This document shows, piece after piece, positions 31,060-43,804 of a DNA stretch of 64,000 nt (positions within the stretch are counted from its first letter, which is position 1; every line of letters starts with the position of its first letter). Below the pieces are notes generated by a model. The model saw only the letters and a list, made by a program, of their open reading frames with translations, was not told the DNA's origin and did not search any database. Source of the stretch: Gordius sp. MW1 (lineage: Eukaryota; Nematomorpha; Gordioida; Gordea; Gordiidae); the NCBI GenBank assembly GCA_964036665.1, contig OZ038533.1, forward strand, positions 20,084,575 through 20,148,574, given 5' to 3'. The translations under genes and the position numbers were made by a program.

Positions 31060-33053
31060 GAGACCGGGGACTAAATAGCCATAAAAAATTAAATCACGTT
31101 TAAAAAAAACTGATAAAATTTTTTATAATTTTTTATTGGAATGCATTTTTATAAATTATTTCTACTATAGAAAAAAAATTGAGAAAAAATTTGCTATCGT
31201 TTTTTCATAAATTGAAGTTTAAAAAATCAAAAATCCTATAAATTTTAAAGTGCCCGGGGTTGTGGCCCTGTTCAGTGGATAGATTAACCCTGAAGTTTTC
31301 ATTTCTTATTAGTGTATGCTAACTCAAATCAATGAAAAGATTGTTATATTATAAAAAACATAGAAGATGCAAATGTAATATAATTGTATTTTATATAATA
31401 CAAATAAAAAAAGGCAATCTGACTTAAGTACACGTAAAAGACAGATTCTGCAATAGAAAAAGCTTTTAGTCATTTTTTAAAGTTTAATTATAGTCTATTT
31501 CTATTCCAAATTACACTAAGTTGGATTATAAACAAAATTTTTGTTTTTTGAATCTTGTCATTTGTAAGACACAATAAAAAATGGTTAGCACTAGCCCCTC
31601 TCCTACTAGCCCCGACCCCTATTTTTATAAACAATTAATAATAATTCAACATGTTATATTGTGAATGACGGTTTTTATATGAAAAATGTCATTTTATAAG
31701 ATAAAACTTAAATTAGTCCAAATTATACAGCCAAAAAAATTTTATGTGAAAAATACAAAATCTTGTCAAGGCTACTAATAGCCCCGAAAAATCGTTTTTT
31801 TTTCTATAAAAATTTTAAATTTTAGAATTTCTAAACAAAAATTTTTTTACTTATACCTTAAAAAAATACACATGTGGTTTAAATTCACATGTGGTTTAAA
31901 TTTTGATTATAAAAAAAATCCAATTGTTAATCGAAAGGTGCCTAAACCTTAAATTTAGCCCCTTCCAATGGCTCCAAGCCACCCTTCCCTCCAAGAATGG
32001 TGGTATAGGCATCCGACCCCCCCTCTTTACTTTCACTAGCAGGTTTCATCTCATCCCGTTTATCAACGGATGAGTTAATCAAACAAATTACTCACACCCA
32101 AGACTTGCACCTCGACAGCGCCCTTCAGGTGTGGGAAGACCTCAAACTTGATTCCGCAACTCACCCAACTGGAACAAAAGGAATGGGATTTACCACTGAT
32201 AGCACGTTCCATAGCTTACCTCTCTTCGAACAACCTATCATCTTTGGGAAATCTCCACTTTAATTGGGCATCCTCCGGGGGTTACGAATGGCTCGAGGCC
32301 CTACAAAGCCAAAACCTAGGGTTACACTTTTCGGGCGAGGAACTTCGAATAACTGTAGGCCTACCCCTCGGCTGCGGCATTGTGTCTCCATTCAACTGCG
32401 ACCTCTGTCGCCAACCCGTTCTAGCAAACGGCCATCACTCTCTACACTGCCAATACAGCAAGGGGCGGCATCCCAGTCATGCCACAATCAATATAATCGG
32501 ACAATTTTTGAAGAAAGCCGGCTTTCCCAATTCAATGGAACCCACTGGCCTAAGCTCCACTAACGGTAAAAGACCCGACGGTGTAAATCCCGTGGGCTCG
32601 TGGCCTAAACGCCTGTTGGGACTTCACTGCAGTGAATATATTTTCCAGATCTAACGCCTCTCCCAACCTCATCTCTTTCACTGAGAGAAAGAAAGTGGAA
32701 AAATACAAATACCTCAGCAATATTATTTTTGTACCAGTAGTAGCTACGACCCTCGGTAATTTAGGTCCCGGTTGCAGCCAATTCCTTAAACAAACACAAA
32801 ATTTATAACCTCCACCATACACGATCCCAAAGAATTTTTTACATCAAGCAGAAAATCACCATGGAAATTGTAAAATTTAGTACAATCTCAATCCATGGTT
32901 TGATGCCAGCTCATTAATTTAATATATTTTAGCATATAACATACATAATTATTTGGAAATAAACTTCTATCGGTTAAGAAAAATTATTATTTTAAAAAAT
33001 AATTACAAGGATAATAGTAACCCCGGGCTTCGACTAGCCCCGGTCTCCCCTAT
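31060..33053. mobile_element. GGGGAGACCGGGGC element, copy 2 (mariner-like), split by a LINE
   Basis: Left end GAGACCGGGGACTA, right end CTAGCCCCGGTCTCCCC followed by TA. Inverted relative to 10759-12240; shared interior includes the CTAGCCCCTCTCCTACTAG block at about 31587. It contains the uninterrupted CTTGTCATTTGTAAGACA sequence that is split by a hAT element at 11.2 kb. LINE copy B sits at about 31935-32935. Confidence 0.75.
31935..32935 (+). pseudogene. RLE-type LINE fragment, copy B
   Basis: Begins in the RT thumb region (FQWLQATLPSKNGGIGIRPP near 31965-32022). After a frame change, 32148-32654 encodes the zinc knuckle (CDLCRQPV...HHSLHC) and KRPDG of the endonuclease, then the protein is cut. 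Sequence from 32690 to 32820 is unrelated filler, and the conserved LINE end (KQKITMEIVKFS) resumes at about 32850. Dead, 5'-truncated and internally rearranged. Confidence 0.8.
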
Positions 33054-34320
33054 TATATAAATCGGAAAATCGAATTAAGGCGTATATTTCTACCTATTAC
33101 TAATCCTTTTAACTATCTTCAAAGTTTGAACATTTTAGATGATCATTCTGATTCAAATTAATTAAATTTAGATTGTTGGGTTAAAAATGCTAAATATATA
33201 TTCTTTATCCTCTAAAAATACATTAGGTTTATATAAGGATTCAAATATCTTTAATATACAAATAATCCATTTATTTTGTGTGAGTACGCAGCGATAAAAT
33301 TGCAATTAGATCTACAAAAACTCATAGATTTGATGCATAGAGAATTAAATTTCCATTTTTCAAAATTTTATTCCAAATTTTTTTAAAGGAGTAAAAAAAC
33401 TATTTAATTTAGTGGGTAGAGGACATAATAATAAATGCTTTTTACTATTTTTAAACATGGGTAGATAGGCCTTGCTCTTCTTTTGAGATTTCTTTATTAA
33501 CGTCGCGTTGTCACTAAAGTTAATATGTGGCAGGCACACCTGATTTTCAAATTTATAGAAAATAACTGTAACTTATGGATTACCTTGGCAAATAGAATAT
33601 AGCAACGCGATCATTGGTTACCTATGCAAAAAACTTAACCTTTCTCTTTCAAGTATTCACGCAATCTATTCATAAAAGTGAATACATTCAAATAGTTGAA
33701 GGTCTTGTAATTCACTGTTATTATAACCTCGCCAGATGTGTATATAAACGCGTCTAAAATTCAATTCGTTCATTTCTTTCTATTATTTTAAAATAAAATG
33801 TTGTGTGCTTTCATTTCATTCATTGTCTAATAAAATACTATATTTATTAACAATTTATAGGTATCCAACCCGCAACAAACTTTACTAAATAGTTACTAAA
33901 ATAATCCCCTTCAACAAAAGTAACTAATTACAGTTACTTTTTTTTATAAAAAGAACTAGTTTTAGGAACTTTACATCTAATTAATTACTCAACAGCTATA
34001 CATATAATTATTAGAAGATTAAATGAACATTAGAGATACAATTTTTTAACTAAAAATATGCATTTTACAAAAATATTTACAATGGATATGAAAATAAAAT
34101 TAATTCAAGAACTAACTTAATAAGTATAAAAATTCTAGATTAGTCTTAAATATTGAGATTATAAAAAGGGTATCATTTTATCACTTAAAAAGATTTTAAC
34201 CATCCACCGCCTAATGTTAATTTTTTCCCTGAAATTAAATGTCGGAAGTATCTATATAGGCCCTCTTTATTAAAAGTATTAATTTATTCTCAAAAGAAGA
34301 AATATAAATTTTTTTCCTAT
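33054..34320. other. Unassigned AT-rich sequence
   Basis: No open frames with family signatures and no terminal-repeat elements seen over this stretch. Confidence 0.35.
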
Positions 34321-34399
34321 AGCTGTTCGTCACACTTGGTGGTCAGCTCAGCTCCTTCAAGTAGGAAGCCTTCCTACGTATCCCTGCATTTACACCAGC

Positions 34400-34745
34400 T
34401 TCGCCCTAGCTCCTACCTTTTCAGCCCCATATCTATTTCATGTTTCCATGTCAGCTTAGGCCTCCCTCTCTTTCTCTTAACCTTGATTTCCACCTTTCTG
34501 TCCACTTTGCTAAATGACATTCCTCCCGTCTCTCCAAATGGCCATACAATCTCATTCTTCTCCTGCAACCAACTTCTATGACTCAAGACTACTTTTAATT
34601 TATCTCTTAAGGCAGCCAATAAGATTGGGGCAGCTGGGCGTATGCCTAAGCCGCCTGCTTTAGGGGGTAAAGAGGCTTGGAGCCACGAGGAAATGATGAT
34701 TTTAATGTTGAGGATTGTTTTGAGAGAAGTTTTCACAATGCTGTC
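34400..34745 (-). pseudogene. RLE-type LINE fragment, copy C, joined to another retroelement tail
   Basis: Minus strand 34736-34413 encodes SSWLQASLPPKAGGLGIRP, the RLE-LINE thumb signature, and then runs without a break into KRKRGRPKLTWKHEIDMGLK, a tail typical of RTE-type LINEs. This looks like a chimera of two retroelements or a template switch. The adjoining 34321-34390 matches SINE-like sequence near 49.88 kb. Confidence 0.65.
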
Positions 34746-35100
34746 CTAGCTTTTTAAGATATCGAAGCAAAAAGCAGATGAGGAACGAAAATAGTGTTGA
34801 ATTTTGTATATATTGAAATATTTTTAATGGTGTGAAATAGGTGATGTGTGGGGTCTTGTTTTTTGTATACAGCCATATCAACCCCTCGCTTGCTGAGGGT
34901 GTCAGCAATTTCTTGGTATTTTTCAGCATCGTTTAAACATCTCAATCTTGTCCATAGCAAACTAGTTTCTTTAACTATATACGTTTGTGGAAGAAGATGT
35001 GGTCACCCTCGTTGACTTTATGATAGGGGCGCTTACCATGCGTGTGGTTTACGGATGACACGTGGGGTAAAGATCAGAATTTTAGAACCTAACTCTTAAT
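34746..35100 (-). other. Minus-strand frame of unknown nature
   Basis: 34960-34757 encodes LRCLNDAEKYQEIADTLSK and further residues. It looks compositionally coding but I do not recognise a family. It directly follows the LINE/RTE chimera and is probably retroelement material. Confidence 0.3.
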
Positions 35101-35504
35101 AAAGCGCTTTGTTTAGCGAAAATACGTCGCAACTATACTCCACGCTAGAGATTGTTGATTGTAGAATAATCACTAACTACTGGTTCAACCGCTATTACGA
35201 AACCTACATCAAATTTACGGTAAAGCCAAATAAGATAACAAAATTATTATTTTTTGACTAACCTTATTTTAAGGATGTCTTTATCAATGGATTATGTCTG
35301 ATATTATTGCTGACACCCCAAATCGAATTTTAACACTAAATTATAATGAACGCAATGCTTTAGTATCTTTGATCCTCCTACGACTTTTTTTAGCGTTACA
35401 ATTTGATTTAAACAAAGCTTAATCATAAATTAAAGTGTAGCTTGCCCTAAGCAGAAAACGCTTAAAGAACTCTCGACATAGTAACAATTATATTAGTTAG
35501 CAGC
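35101..35504. other. Unassigned AT-rich sequence
   Basis: Nothing recognised. Confidence 0.35.
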
Positions 35505-35873
35505 CATGGGCGTACGCAGGGGGGGGCAGGGGGGGGGGGGGGGGGGGCGGCTGCCCCCCCCCAATTTTAAAAATAAGATTTTTTCAATACAAAAACCCTC
35601 AAGAATAAAAAAAAATTTGTTTTGCCCCCCCTAATTTTGCTCTGGCCCACCCTCATTAGGCTCTGCCCCACCCTAATGTGGCTCCCCCCTCCAAATAGTC
35701 GAGACCTTTTATTTTTTTTTTTTTTTTTGCTCTCAGTAAAATTTTTGGTAAGGAAAAATTTTGGATTTGGATAGTCGAGACCTTTTTTTTTTTTTTTTGC
35801 TCTCAGGAAAATTTTAGAAAATTTTTTTTTTTTAATCTGCCCCCCTCTAATTCAAAACCTGCGTACGCCCATG
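35505..35873. mobile_element. Long GGGCGTACGCAGG-family element
   Basis: 369 bp from CATGGGCGTACGCAGG to CCTGCGTACGCCCATG with identical 8-bp duplications TTAGCAGC (35497-35504 and 35874-35881). Carries long G, C and T runs and two tandem GGATAGTCGAGACC-like blocks. A longer subfamily of the GGGCGTAGCC elements. Confidence 0.9.
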
Positions 35874-36313
35874 TTAGCAGCTTAAGTCGAAGAGACACGT
35901 ATAGAGACACGTAATACAATAGCTCTAAACGGGTTTCCTTAATATTCTCAGCATTTATTTGGTATCCCCAAATGTGCTGCAAGATGTATAACTATTATGC
36001 AACAACTGATTGATAGCTGAATAGTTTATATAAGACTTTGTAGGTTAGTTATCTAAGCCTGGACAAAACTTGGTTAAGCTTATCTTATAAACCCTCCGAA
36101 ATTTTGAACTAGATTCTATCTGTACCAAGATTATCACTTAATAAAAATAATTAGATATTCATTATGATCATAAACATGTGTGTTTTAACTATTTATTTTA
36201 AATTTGGAGTCGCTAGGTTTGTTTGATAAGTTTTTTTTCATTTCTAACTGGTAATGGCCATAAAACAAACAGCAACTAGGATATTATTAAAAATAATAAG
36301 ACAATTATATTAG

Positions 36314-37409
36314 TAACGAGGGCCGGGGTGGGGTAACTAATGAACAAAGGATAATTAGAATGATAATCACAAAAACATATGGTTATTACCCACTCGGATT
36401 TGGCTTACAAAATTAAAATATAGCAATAATCTAATCTGTAGAAAATGAAATCCGAATAAAAGTTATACTAAATTAAACTATTTTTCTTTCACGTATTCAC
36501 ATATACGCATCTTTCCCTTTGAAAAATTGAAGGCTCTCTCTGGTTTTGCTCTTGGACACTCTCATGTGCTCCATCAACAATGTGTAACATTCAATAAACT
36601 CTTGAAGTGGGCTAGCTGTAAGGGTGAGATGGGGTGGAAATTGTCAGTAGGGGAAATATGGAGGGTTTGAGGGTGTGGACATGACAAAGCGGGTTCTGGG
36701 GATGCTAGCTCCAAGAATGGGTTAGCTGGGAAGGTGAGATGGGATGGATTTGGCAAAGTGGTTTTTGGGGAAGCTAGTGGGGGGGGGGGGGGTTGAATTG
36801 ATGTGGTTTTATTTAAAGTATTAGGGTGTTCCTGGCATACGGGATCTCTTTAGTTAACTAATTAATGGACTTTGGGAATAATCCTGTCCTCCCCACATTG
36901 TAAATAGGCAAGAGAAACAAGTTAGAATATCTCCATAGAATAATGTTTCCTTTTTCATTGAATTAACATCATAAGTTCTCATTGAATTAACATCATAAGT
37001 TCTTATTATCCCTTTTCCTCTTTAGATTTAAGCATTGAATTCCCTTTTCATTGAATTAACATCATAAGTTCTTATTATCGCTTTTCCTCCTTAGATTTCA
37101 GCATTGAATTCCTTTTTCACTCTTTTTGTTCAATAACCTTGGTTTAATTGAGGCTTGAGTTCTTCTTTCGCTATCACCATTATTAAAAATAATAAGATAA
37201 TTTTAGTAACTAGGGCCGGGATGGGGAAACTAATGAACAAAGGATAATTAGAATGATAATTACAAAAACATATGGTTATTACCAACTCGGATTTGGCTTA
37301 CAATATTAAAATAAATAATTATAGCAATAATATAATCTGTAGAATATGATATGCAAATAAGTTATACTAAATTAAACTATTCTTCTTTCGCGTATTCACA
37401 TATACGACA
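36314..37409 (+). repeat. Paired copies of the 200-bp repeat flanking about 690 bp
   Basis: Copies at 36314-36510 and 37207-37409 are direct repeats of each other and of 1603-1808. Between them is a GGGG-rich stretch (36780-36792) and a tandem GAATTAACATCATAAGTTC repeat (about 36957-37115, alternating with CCTTTTCATT). A solo LTR pair is possible, but there is no TG...CA end, primer site or polyprotein. Confidence 0.6.
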
Positions 37410-37429
37410 GATATCCAGGAAAATTAATT

Positions 37430-39600
37430 TATTTAACGTAAAAAGGGCCATGAGACTTTTAGAAGAGAACAATCCAATTGTAACCCCATATCAGGAATCA
37501 AATGAAAAACCTTGAAAAACACACAAAACATTTGTCTCAGTATTGCTTACCCCTTATGCCATCCAACTTAAGCTTAGAATCCTCTAAAATTAGTAAAGCT
37601 ATGCATTCCTTCCCAATTAACTCTGCTGCCGGTTGGATGGTATCAAACCAATTTATCTTCAAGATCTTATTAAAATTGAAAATATCAATTCTTCAATTCT
37701 ACTCGCTGCACTAACTAAATTTGCAATTTAATTATTAATGGCAACACTCAAGAAGTCCGACCAATAAATCTTTGGGATCACTTACTTGCTATTTAAAACC
37801 AGAACAAAACTTTAAGACCGATTGACATCGGCGGAGTTTTTCGGAAAATCATATCTAAAGTTTGCAAATCAACCAAACATAATTTATCCCCATATGCCTC
37901 ATCACCTAGGATTCGCTGTTAAAGGGGGATGTGAAATAGCTACGCATGCTGCTAGATTGACCCTTAAAAATATACCACCCAGCTAGTCTTTCATAGAATT
38001 AAACTTTCAAAACGCCTTTAACAACCTAAATCAATTCTTTTATTAGTACTTTCATCGATGCTTTTCCTCAATATGCGAACTCTATTCTTTCAATTTATAG
38101 CACCCCATCTATTTTAAAATTTGGACAATATTTAAATTGATTCATCTGAGGGGATACTACAGGGGGACCCCTTAGGCCCCCCCCCCCATTATTTTGTATG
38201 GCCATCTAACCATAACGAAATCAACGATAAATGCAATTTGAGGTTCAACGTATGATACCTCGACGATGTCACCCTATCAGGCACCCCGGAAGAGCTGGTC
38301 AAAGTTCTTAACATTAATAATGAATACTTCATAAAACTTAACTTATCAACGCGATAAAAGGCGAAATCAACTGACATCCACCCATCCTTTGCATTTTTTT
38401 ACGCCTTGAAAGGGATGAGGTTTTTTTACTAGGTTCTCCAATAAGCGGTCCAGAATGCCTAAGAAGTTTAATCGACAATAACCTTAAAAATTTAGAATAT
38501 AAAAATGAAATCTACAAGCTTATGCCCGCCCTTCATGCATTTTATATATTAAATAACTACTTTAATATTGCGAAAATTTTGTTTTGCTTCCGTTCCACAA
38601 GCGCCTTTTTGCATACACAAATCTTACATAATTTCGAAACCCACATAAAATCTGTTATCGAATCCGCCCTCAACTTATTATTCGATACTAACACCTGGCT
38701 ACAAGCCACACTACCAACAAAATCTGGGGTTGAAATGGTTCACCCAGCTCCTTATCACTAGCCTCATTTATATCCTCCCACATATCCTCAAAATCTATCG
38801 TCGTTAAATTAATCCCATACTCCCTCGATGAAACATTTTTATAGGCCCTATCCCTTTAGCATTTAAATGTTATACCAGAAACCTCGCCACCTTAAACACC
38901 ATATCAAAAGGATTGGGATGTTCTTTCACGTTCCGTTGCTTAGCTCCTTTTGAGCTGCGATACCAAACAACATTACAACCTTAGATCTTTGGTGTTTGAT
39001 AAATCTAGACATAAATGGCCTGGGGCTTTTCCTAACAAGTTCTCCAATATAGTGTTAGAGGATTTTGAGCTATCCTACATAGCACTACGCCTTGGAATAT
39101 ACTACACCAAAGCATATGCAACCTGTCAATTGATGAAGGAGCACGCCACCCATTAAACGCAGGCTGAATAAATTTAGACACTTGGAACTCCAAAATCAAT
39201 TCTTTTATTTATTCAGCCCTTAAAAGGGCTGAAATTCCATCCATACTTAAACATTCAGATCTTTCCCTTGAAGGTCAAATGCATCTTGATGATTCCTCTC
39301 TATTCCCATGGGAAAACGATCTCCTTTTAAAATGGGATTTTACATGTATTGACTTATTTGCCCCCTCTAATCTTAATTATGACCCCATGGCCCTCTCTGA
39401 AGAACGTAAACTTTAAATATACAAGGCCCTCTTGGATTTTTATCCCAATACTTTCCTCCTGTTCAGAATCCTATGGAAAAATGGCATTTTCTTTATTCAA
39501 AGAAATAGGCAGGTGATCCCCTCCTTTTAAAAATTCTCCCGCATTTTTATTGGAACAATCAATAGCAATTTTAATCGCAAAATTTGCTTTTTTTGATTTC
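37430..39600 (+). pseudogene. RLE-type LINE, copy D, heavily decayed
   Basis: Plus-strand frames switch repeatedly but keep domain order: INSAAGWM (37617-37640) before the palm, LRPIDIGGVFRKI (near 37810), FAVKGGCEIATHAARL (near 37910), GDPLGP around 38160, YLDDVTLSG (near 38260), LQATLPTKSG (near 38700), then zinc-knuckle and C-terminal remnants to about 39600. The YLDD catalytic box matches copy E. Many stops and indels; nonfunctional. It is useful as a reference because it shows Gly at two positions that are TGA in copy E. Confidence 0.8.
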
Positions 39601-39658
39601 TGGCCTTTTCTAAAAGAGGAGGATGAAGACATCACTCATATAATTTTTTTTTATATTA

Positions 39659-41573
39659 CTAGCTGACGGCAAACGTTGGTTTGCTATATACATTATTTCT
39701 AGAAAATACTATAAGTGTATGGGTTGGTTATGAATAATGAAATAATTACTTGAAGGATGGATAATTATTAAAAATATGCTTCTATGATCGACCACGTGAT
39801 AATAATGGCAAAAACTGTATAATTTAAATTTTATTTATTTAATTTAAATAGTTTGTTAAACCCCAATAATTTTAACCGTATACTGTAACATTTTTATTAT
39901 ACTTTTAAATATCTAATTCGAGAAAACTTCAGCCTTGTATGTATGACGTCATTATTGTATATGATTCTATAAATGAAACTGCTGGCTGGGAAATGTCCGA
40001 TAATTTTAAAACAAAAAGGTATTTTAGGAATCTGAAAAAACTATTTTACCCCTGGCTGCCCCTGGGCATCTACGGCTAAATTTTCGCGCAAATCGGGCAA
40101 GTAGTTTCAGAATTTAGCCCTTTTTTAAAACTAAAAGGAATTTTAGGATTCTGCAAAAGCTATTTTACCTCTGGCCGCCCTGGGAACTTACGGGTAAAGT
40201 TTCGCACGAATCGGGCCGGTAGTTTCAGAATTTAGCCATTATCCACATACATACATACATACATACATACATACATACATACATACATACATACATACAT
40301 ACATACATACATACATACATACATACATACATACATACATACATACATACATACATACATACATACATACATACATACATACATACATACATACATACAT
40401 ACATACATACATACATACATACATACATACATACATACATACATACATACATACATACATACATACATACATACATACATACATACATACATACATACAT
40501 ACATACATACATACATACATACATACATACATACATACATACATACATACATACATACATACATACATACATACATACATACATACATACATACATACAT
40601 ACATACATACATACATACATACATACATACATACATACATACATACATACATACATACATACATACATACATACATACATACATACATACATACATACAT
40701 ACATACATACATACATACATACATACATACATACATACATACATACATACATACATACATACATACATACATACATACATACATACATACATACATACAT
40801 ACATACATACATACATACATACATACATACATACATACATACATACATACATACATACATACATACATACATACATACATACATACATACATACATACAT
40901 ACATACATACATACATACATACATACATACATACATACATACATACATACATACATACATACATACATACATACATACATACATACATACATACATACAT
41001 ACATACATACATACATACATACATACATACATACATACATACATACATACATACATACATACATACATACATACATACATACATACATACATACATACAT
41101 ACATACATACATACATACATACATACATACATACATACATACATACATACATACATACATACATACATACATACATACATACATACATACATACATACAT
41201 ACATACATACATACATACATACATACATACATACATACATACATACATACATACATACATACATACATACATACATACATACATACATACATACATACAT
41301 ACATACATACATACATACATACATACATACATACATACATACATACATACATACATACATACATACATACATACATACATACATACATACATACATACAT
41401 ACATACATACATACATACATACATACATACATACATACATACATACATACATACATACATACATACATACATACATACATACATACATACATACATACAT
41501 ACATACATACATACATACATACATACATACATACATACATACATACATACTCATTATTTTTATATTTATATCA
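39659..41573 (-). mobile_element. Non-autonomous Helitron (inverted relative of the 52-55.7 kb element)
   Basis: On the minus strand the 3' end is ...CCGTCAGCTAG followed by T (39658), and the 5' end is near 41573 (ATAAATATAAAAATGA, compare TATATATAAAAATGA at 52133). Next to the 5' end lies the tetranucleotide tract, then two tandem copies (about 40040-40125 and 40155-40238) of a GTAGTTTCAGAATTTAGCC block matching the tandem TAGTTTTCGAGATA blocks at 52.2-52.5 kb. No coding content. Confidence 0.75.
40245..41550. repeat. Perfect (ACAT)n microsatellite, 1306 bp
   Basis: About 326 uninterrupted ACAT units. The three long minus-strand Met-Tyr-Val-Cys frames across it are artefacts of a tetranucleotide repeat lacking stops. 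It lies at the 5' subterminal position of a Helitron-type element where the 52-kb relative has a short impure TATG/TTTG tract. Confidence 0.98.
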
Positions 41574-41738
41574 TCCAAATTCCTTTTTAATAATAGTCCA
41601 TCCTTAGGCGATCCTAATTTTTTCTGTTTGTCATAGACTGAGTACTCATTTTTGCACGTTTTTTATAATATAGCTCCATCGTATAAATCCCATCTCCGTG
41701 GCTTCTTTTAACATTTATTTCGTAGAGGTTATGCCTAT
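41574..41738 (-). other. Left part of an unidentified sequence split by a hAT element
   Basis: Minus-strand reading gives NLYEINVKRSHGDGIYTM. The right part continues at 43377-43646, where a similar LLEINVKGTPSMDENC phrase occurs. Family not recognised; probably retroelement. Confidence 0.35.
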
Positions 41739-43376
41739 CAGAGACCAGATTTGCCCGACCTGGCCCACTGCCCGGCCCGCCCGGCTCGGCAGGGCGGGCC
41801 TTGGCGGGCACGCTGATAAGATTCGGGCATTAAATAAAAACCATAGTATATTATCTTGTTACTTTTTTTATTAGATTGTATATCGCGAATGCTCCCCCCC
41901 CCCCCCCCCAAGTTAAATCTTTGCCCGACTCTATTTCTTAGCTACGTTTATGGAAAGGATTGAAATAATTATATTTATGTAACCATTTCGTTGTTCGCAA
42001 TACACATGTGTACGGTCTAGACTTAAAACAAAGGCTTCATCCCATATTTTTTTAACAAATAAAACTTGATTTAATTCGCCTTTTTTATTCCCTAATCTAA
42101 GCTATTAGTAATTTATAATTTCTATAATAATTAATTTCCAATTCCATATCATTCTATTTTTGCCCCATTTATTTAGTCCTTTATATTCCTTTATCTACGC
42201 TTTTACTTATTTTTATAATACATAATTAATTCACAACCATTCCTTTTTTTGCTTCAAATAAAAATTTTCTCCATTATATTTCTGTAAGAAAGACAAAAAA
42301 AATAAAATAAAAGATTATGATTTAGAGTTTAAGGATTAGTTAATGATTAAGGGTTTCGGTATTAGGATTATATTTATGGATATTTTTACTTATTATAATT
42401 AATTTATTCATATCCTTATTTCATGATAAACGTATTATTACGATCCCCAAAGAATCCGCGAGAAAAATGATATGTATATATGATAATTATTCTAACAAAA
42501 GAAAAATATATGCGGATTGATATCTCTATCATGTGATGTAAACACGTGATCACAACATGTAAAACGCGTATGTATTACTACGCGTCTAAGAAATAACTAC
42601 GAGCTAAATAATGATGGGAATACTCGTATTAGAATCTCACTATATAAATCGCGTAGAGAGCGATGGGGGAGAGGGACTACGCATATACATAAAGATGCGT
42701 ACATTAAAATGCGTATACCTTAAGATGCGTATACAGTCACTAATAAACAAGAGAGAGATGATTGGGGGGGGGGGGGGCGGGGTGTGTGTGTGTGTGCCAT
42801 GGTACAACATTCTAACAAAGAGAATAAATTTCCCCTACTCTCCTTCAAGCATAATTGCCTTGCCAGCGCAGCTGGTCTTGCTACGCATAATGTAGTCAGC
42901 GACTACAACAATTTCACAACAAAGTAAGTTTTACTAATTGAAACAATTTTTTATTAACCTAAATGCTTTATCAATTGATATCTATTAAAGTTGTGTGACT
43001 ATTTTTTAATAGTGGTTGAAAGATTTAGGGATTGCATAAATTTGGGTCTAACGGGTAAATTTAATTAATTGGGCCGGGCAGCCCTAATGGTTTGGGCATG
43101 GCCGAGCGGACACTTAGAAAGGTTCAGGCGGGCAATTTGGTTAAAAATTTGGACCGAGCCGGGTTCGGACAGAAAAATTAAAACAAATCTGACCTCTGTT
43201 TGGGATCGCATAAATTCGGGATTAACAGGCAAATTTAATATTTCGGGCCGGGCTATTCGGGCAGCTTTAACGATTTGAACGGGCCCAGGCGGACCTTAGC
43301 TGGGTGCGGGCAATGAAGTAAAAAAATTTATTCGGGCCGGGTTCGAGCAGAAAATTTCAAACAAATCTGACCTCTG
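41739..43376. mobile_element. hAT element, CAGAGACCAGATT family, 1638 bp
   Basis: TIRs CAGAGACCAGATTTGCCCG / CAAATCTGACCTCTG with flanking 8-mers ATGCCTAT (41731-41738) and ATGCCTAG (43377-43384), 7 of 8 identical. The right end is doubled: a second CAAATCTGACCTCTG terminus ends at about 43199, followed by 177 bp and a repeat of the GGGCCGGGCT/GGTTCGGGCAGAAA region. It includes a long C run (41895-41909) and a G run plus (TG)n at 42763-42796. No transposase seen. Confidence 0.85.
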
Positions 43377-43646
43377 ATGCCTAGGTTCCCCTTTCTTTAG
43401 GCTTGGCTTTGATTTTCAACTATAATAGCATCTTCTTGTCCCAAATTATATCGGAGAAACATCGCCATATAAGGAATTATTGCGTTGACGTCCTTTGCAC
43501 AAACCTTCTGGATGGAGGATCGATCTGAGGTATGCCGACATTACAATTCTCATCCATCGACGGTGTGCCTTTAACGTTTATCTCCAATAAAATTTCAGAA
43601 ATTTGACCACTTTTCAGCTTCTCCGAAAAGTTCCTCTTTTACTCTC
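43377..43646 (-). pseudogene. Retroelement-like fragment, probably RTE-type LINE
   Basis: On the minus strand it lies downstream of the RTE reverse-transcriptase remnant at 43805-44330, from which it is separated by a short element. Reading frames are broken; EILLEINVKGTPSMDEN is the clearest stretch. Identification is by position only. Confidence 0.35.
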
Positions 43647-43804
43647 CATAAACGTAGTCAGGGGGGGGGGGCCCCCTCAATGACAAAAAAAAATTTCAAT
43701 GCAAAACTCTTAATAATTAAAAAAAAAAATATTTTGCCCCCCCCCCAAATCGAACTTTCAAACGTTTCGCCCTCCTCCTAAATCAAAACCTGGCTACGCC
43801 TATG
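43647..43804. mobile_element. GGGCGTAGCCAGG-family short element
   Basis: Ends CATAAACGTAGTCAGGGGG and CCTGGCTACGCCTATG; flanks TTACTCTC and CTACTCTC (7 of 8). It splits the RTE-like remnant. Confidence 0.85.

Noticed and set aside
36314-37409. LTR retrotransposon
   Set aside because: Direct repeats exist, but there are no TG...CA termini, primer-binding site, polypurine tract or gag/pol sequence.
40225-41578. Three long Met-Tyr-Val-Cys repeat proteins of over 430 codons
   Set aside because: They are the three frames of a pure ACAT tetranucleotide repeat, which contains no stop codon in any minus-strand frame.
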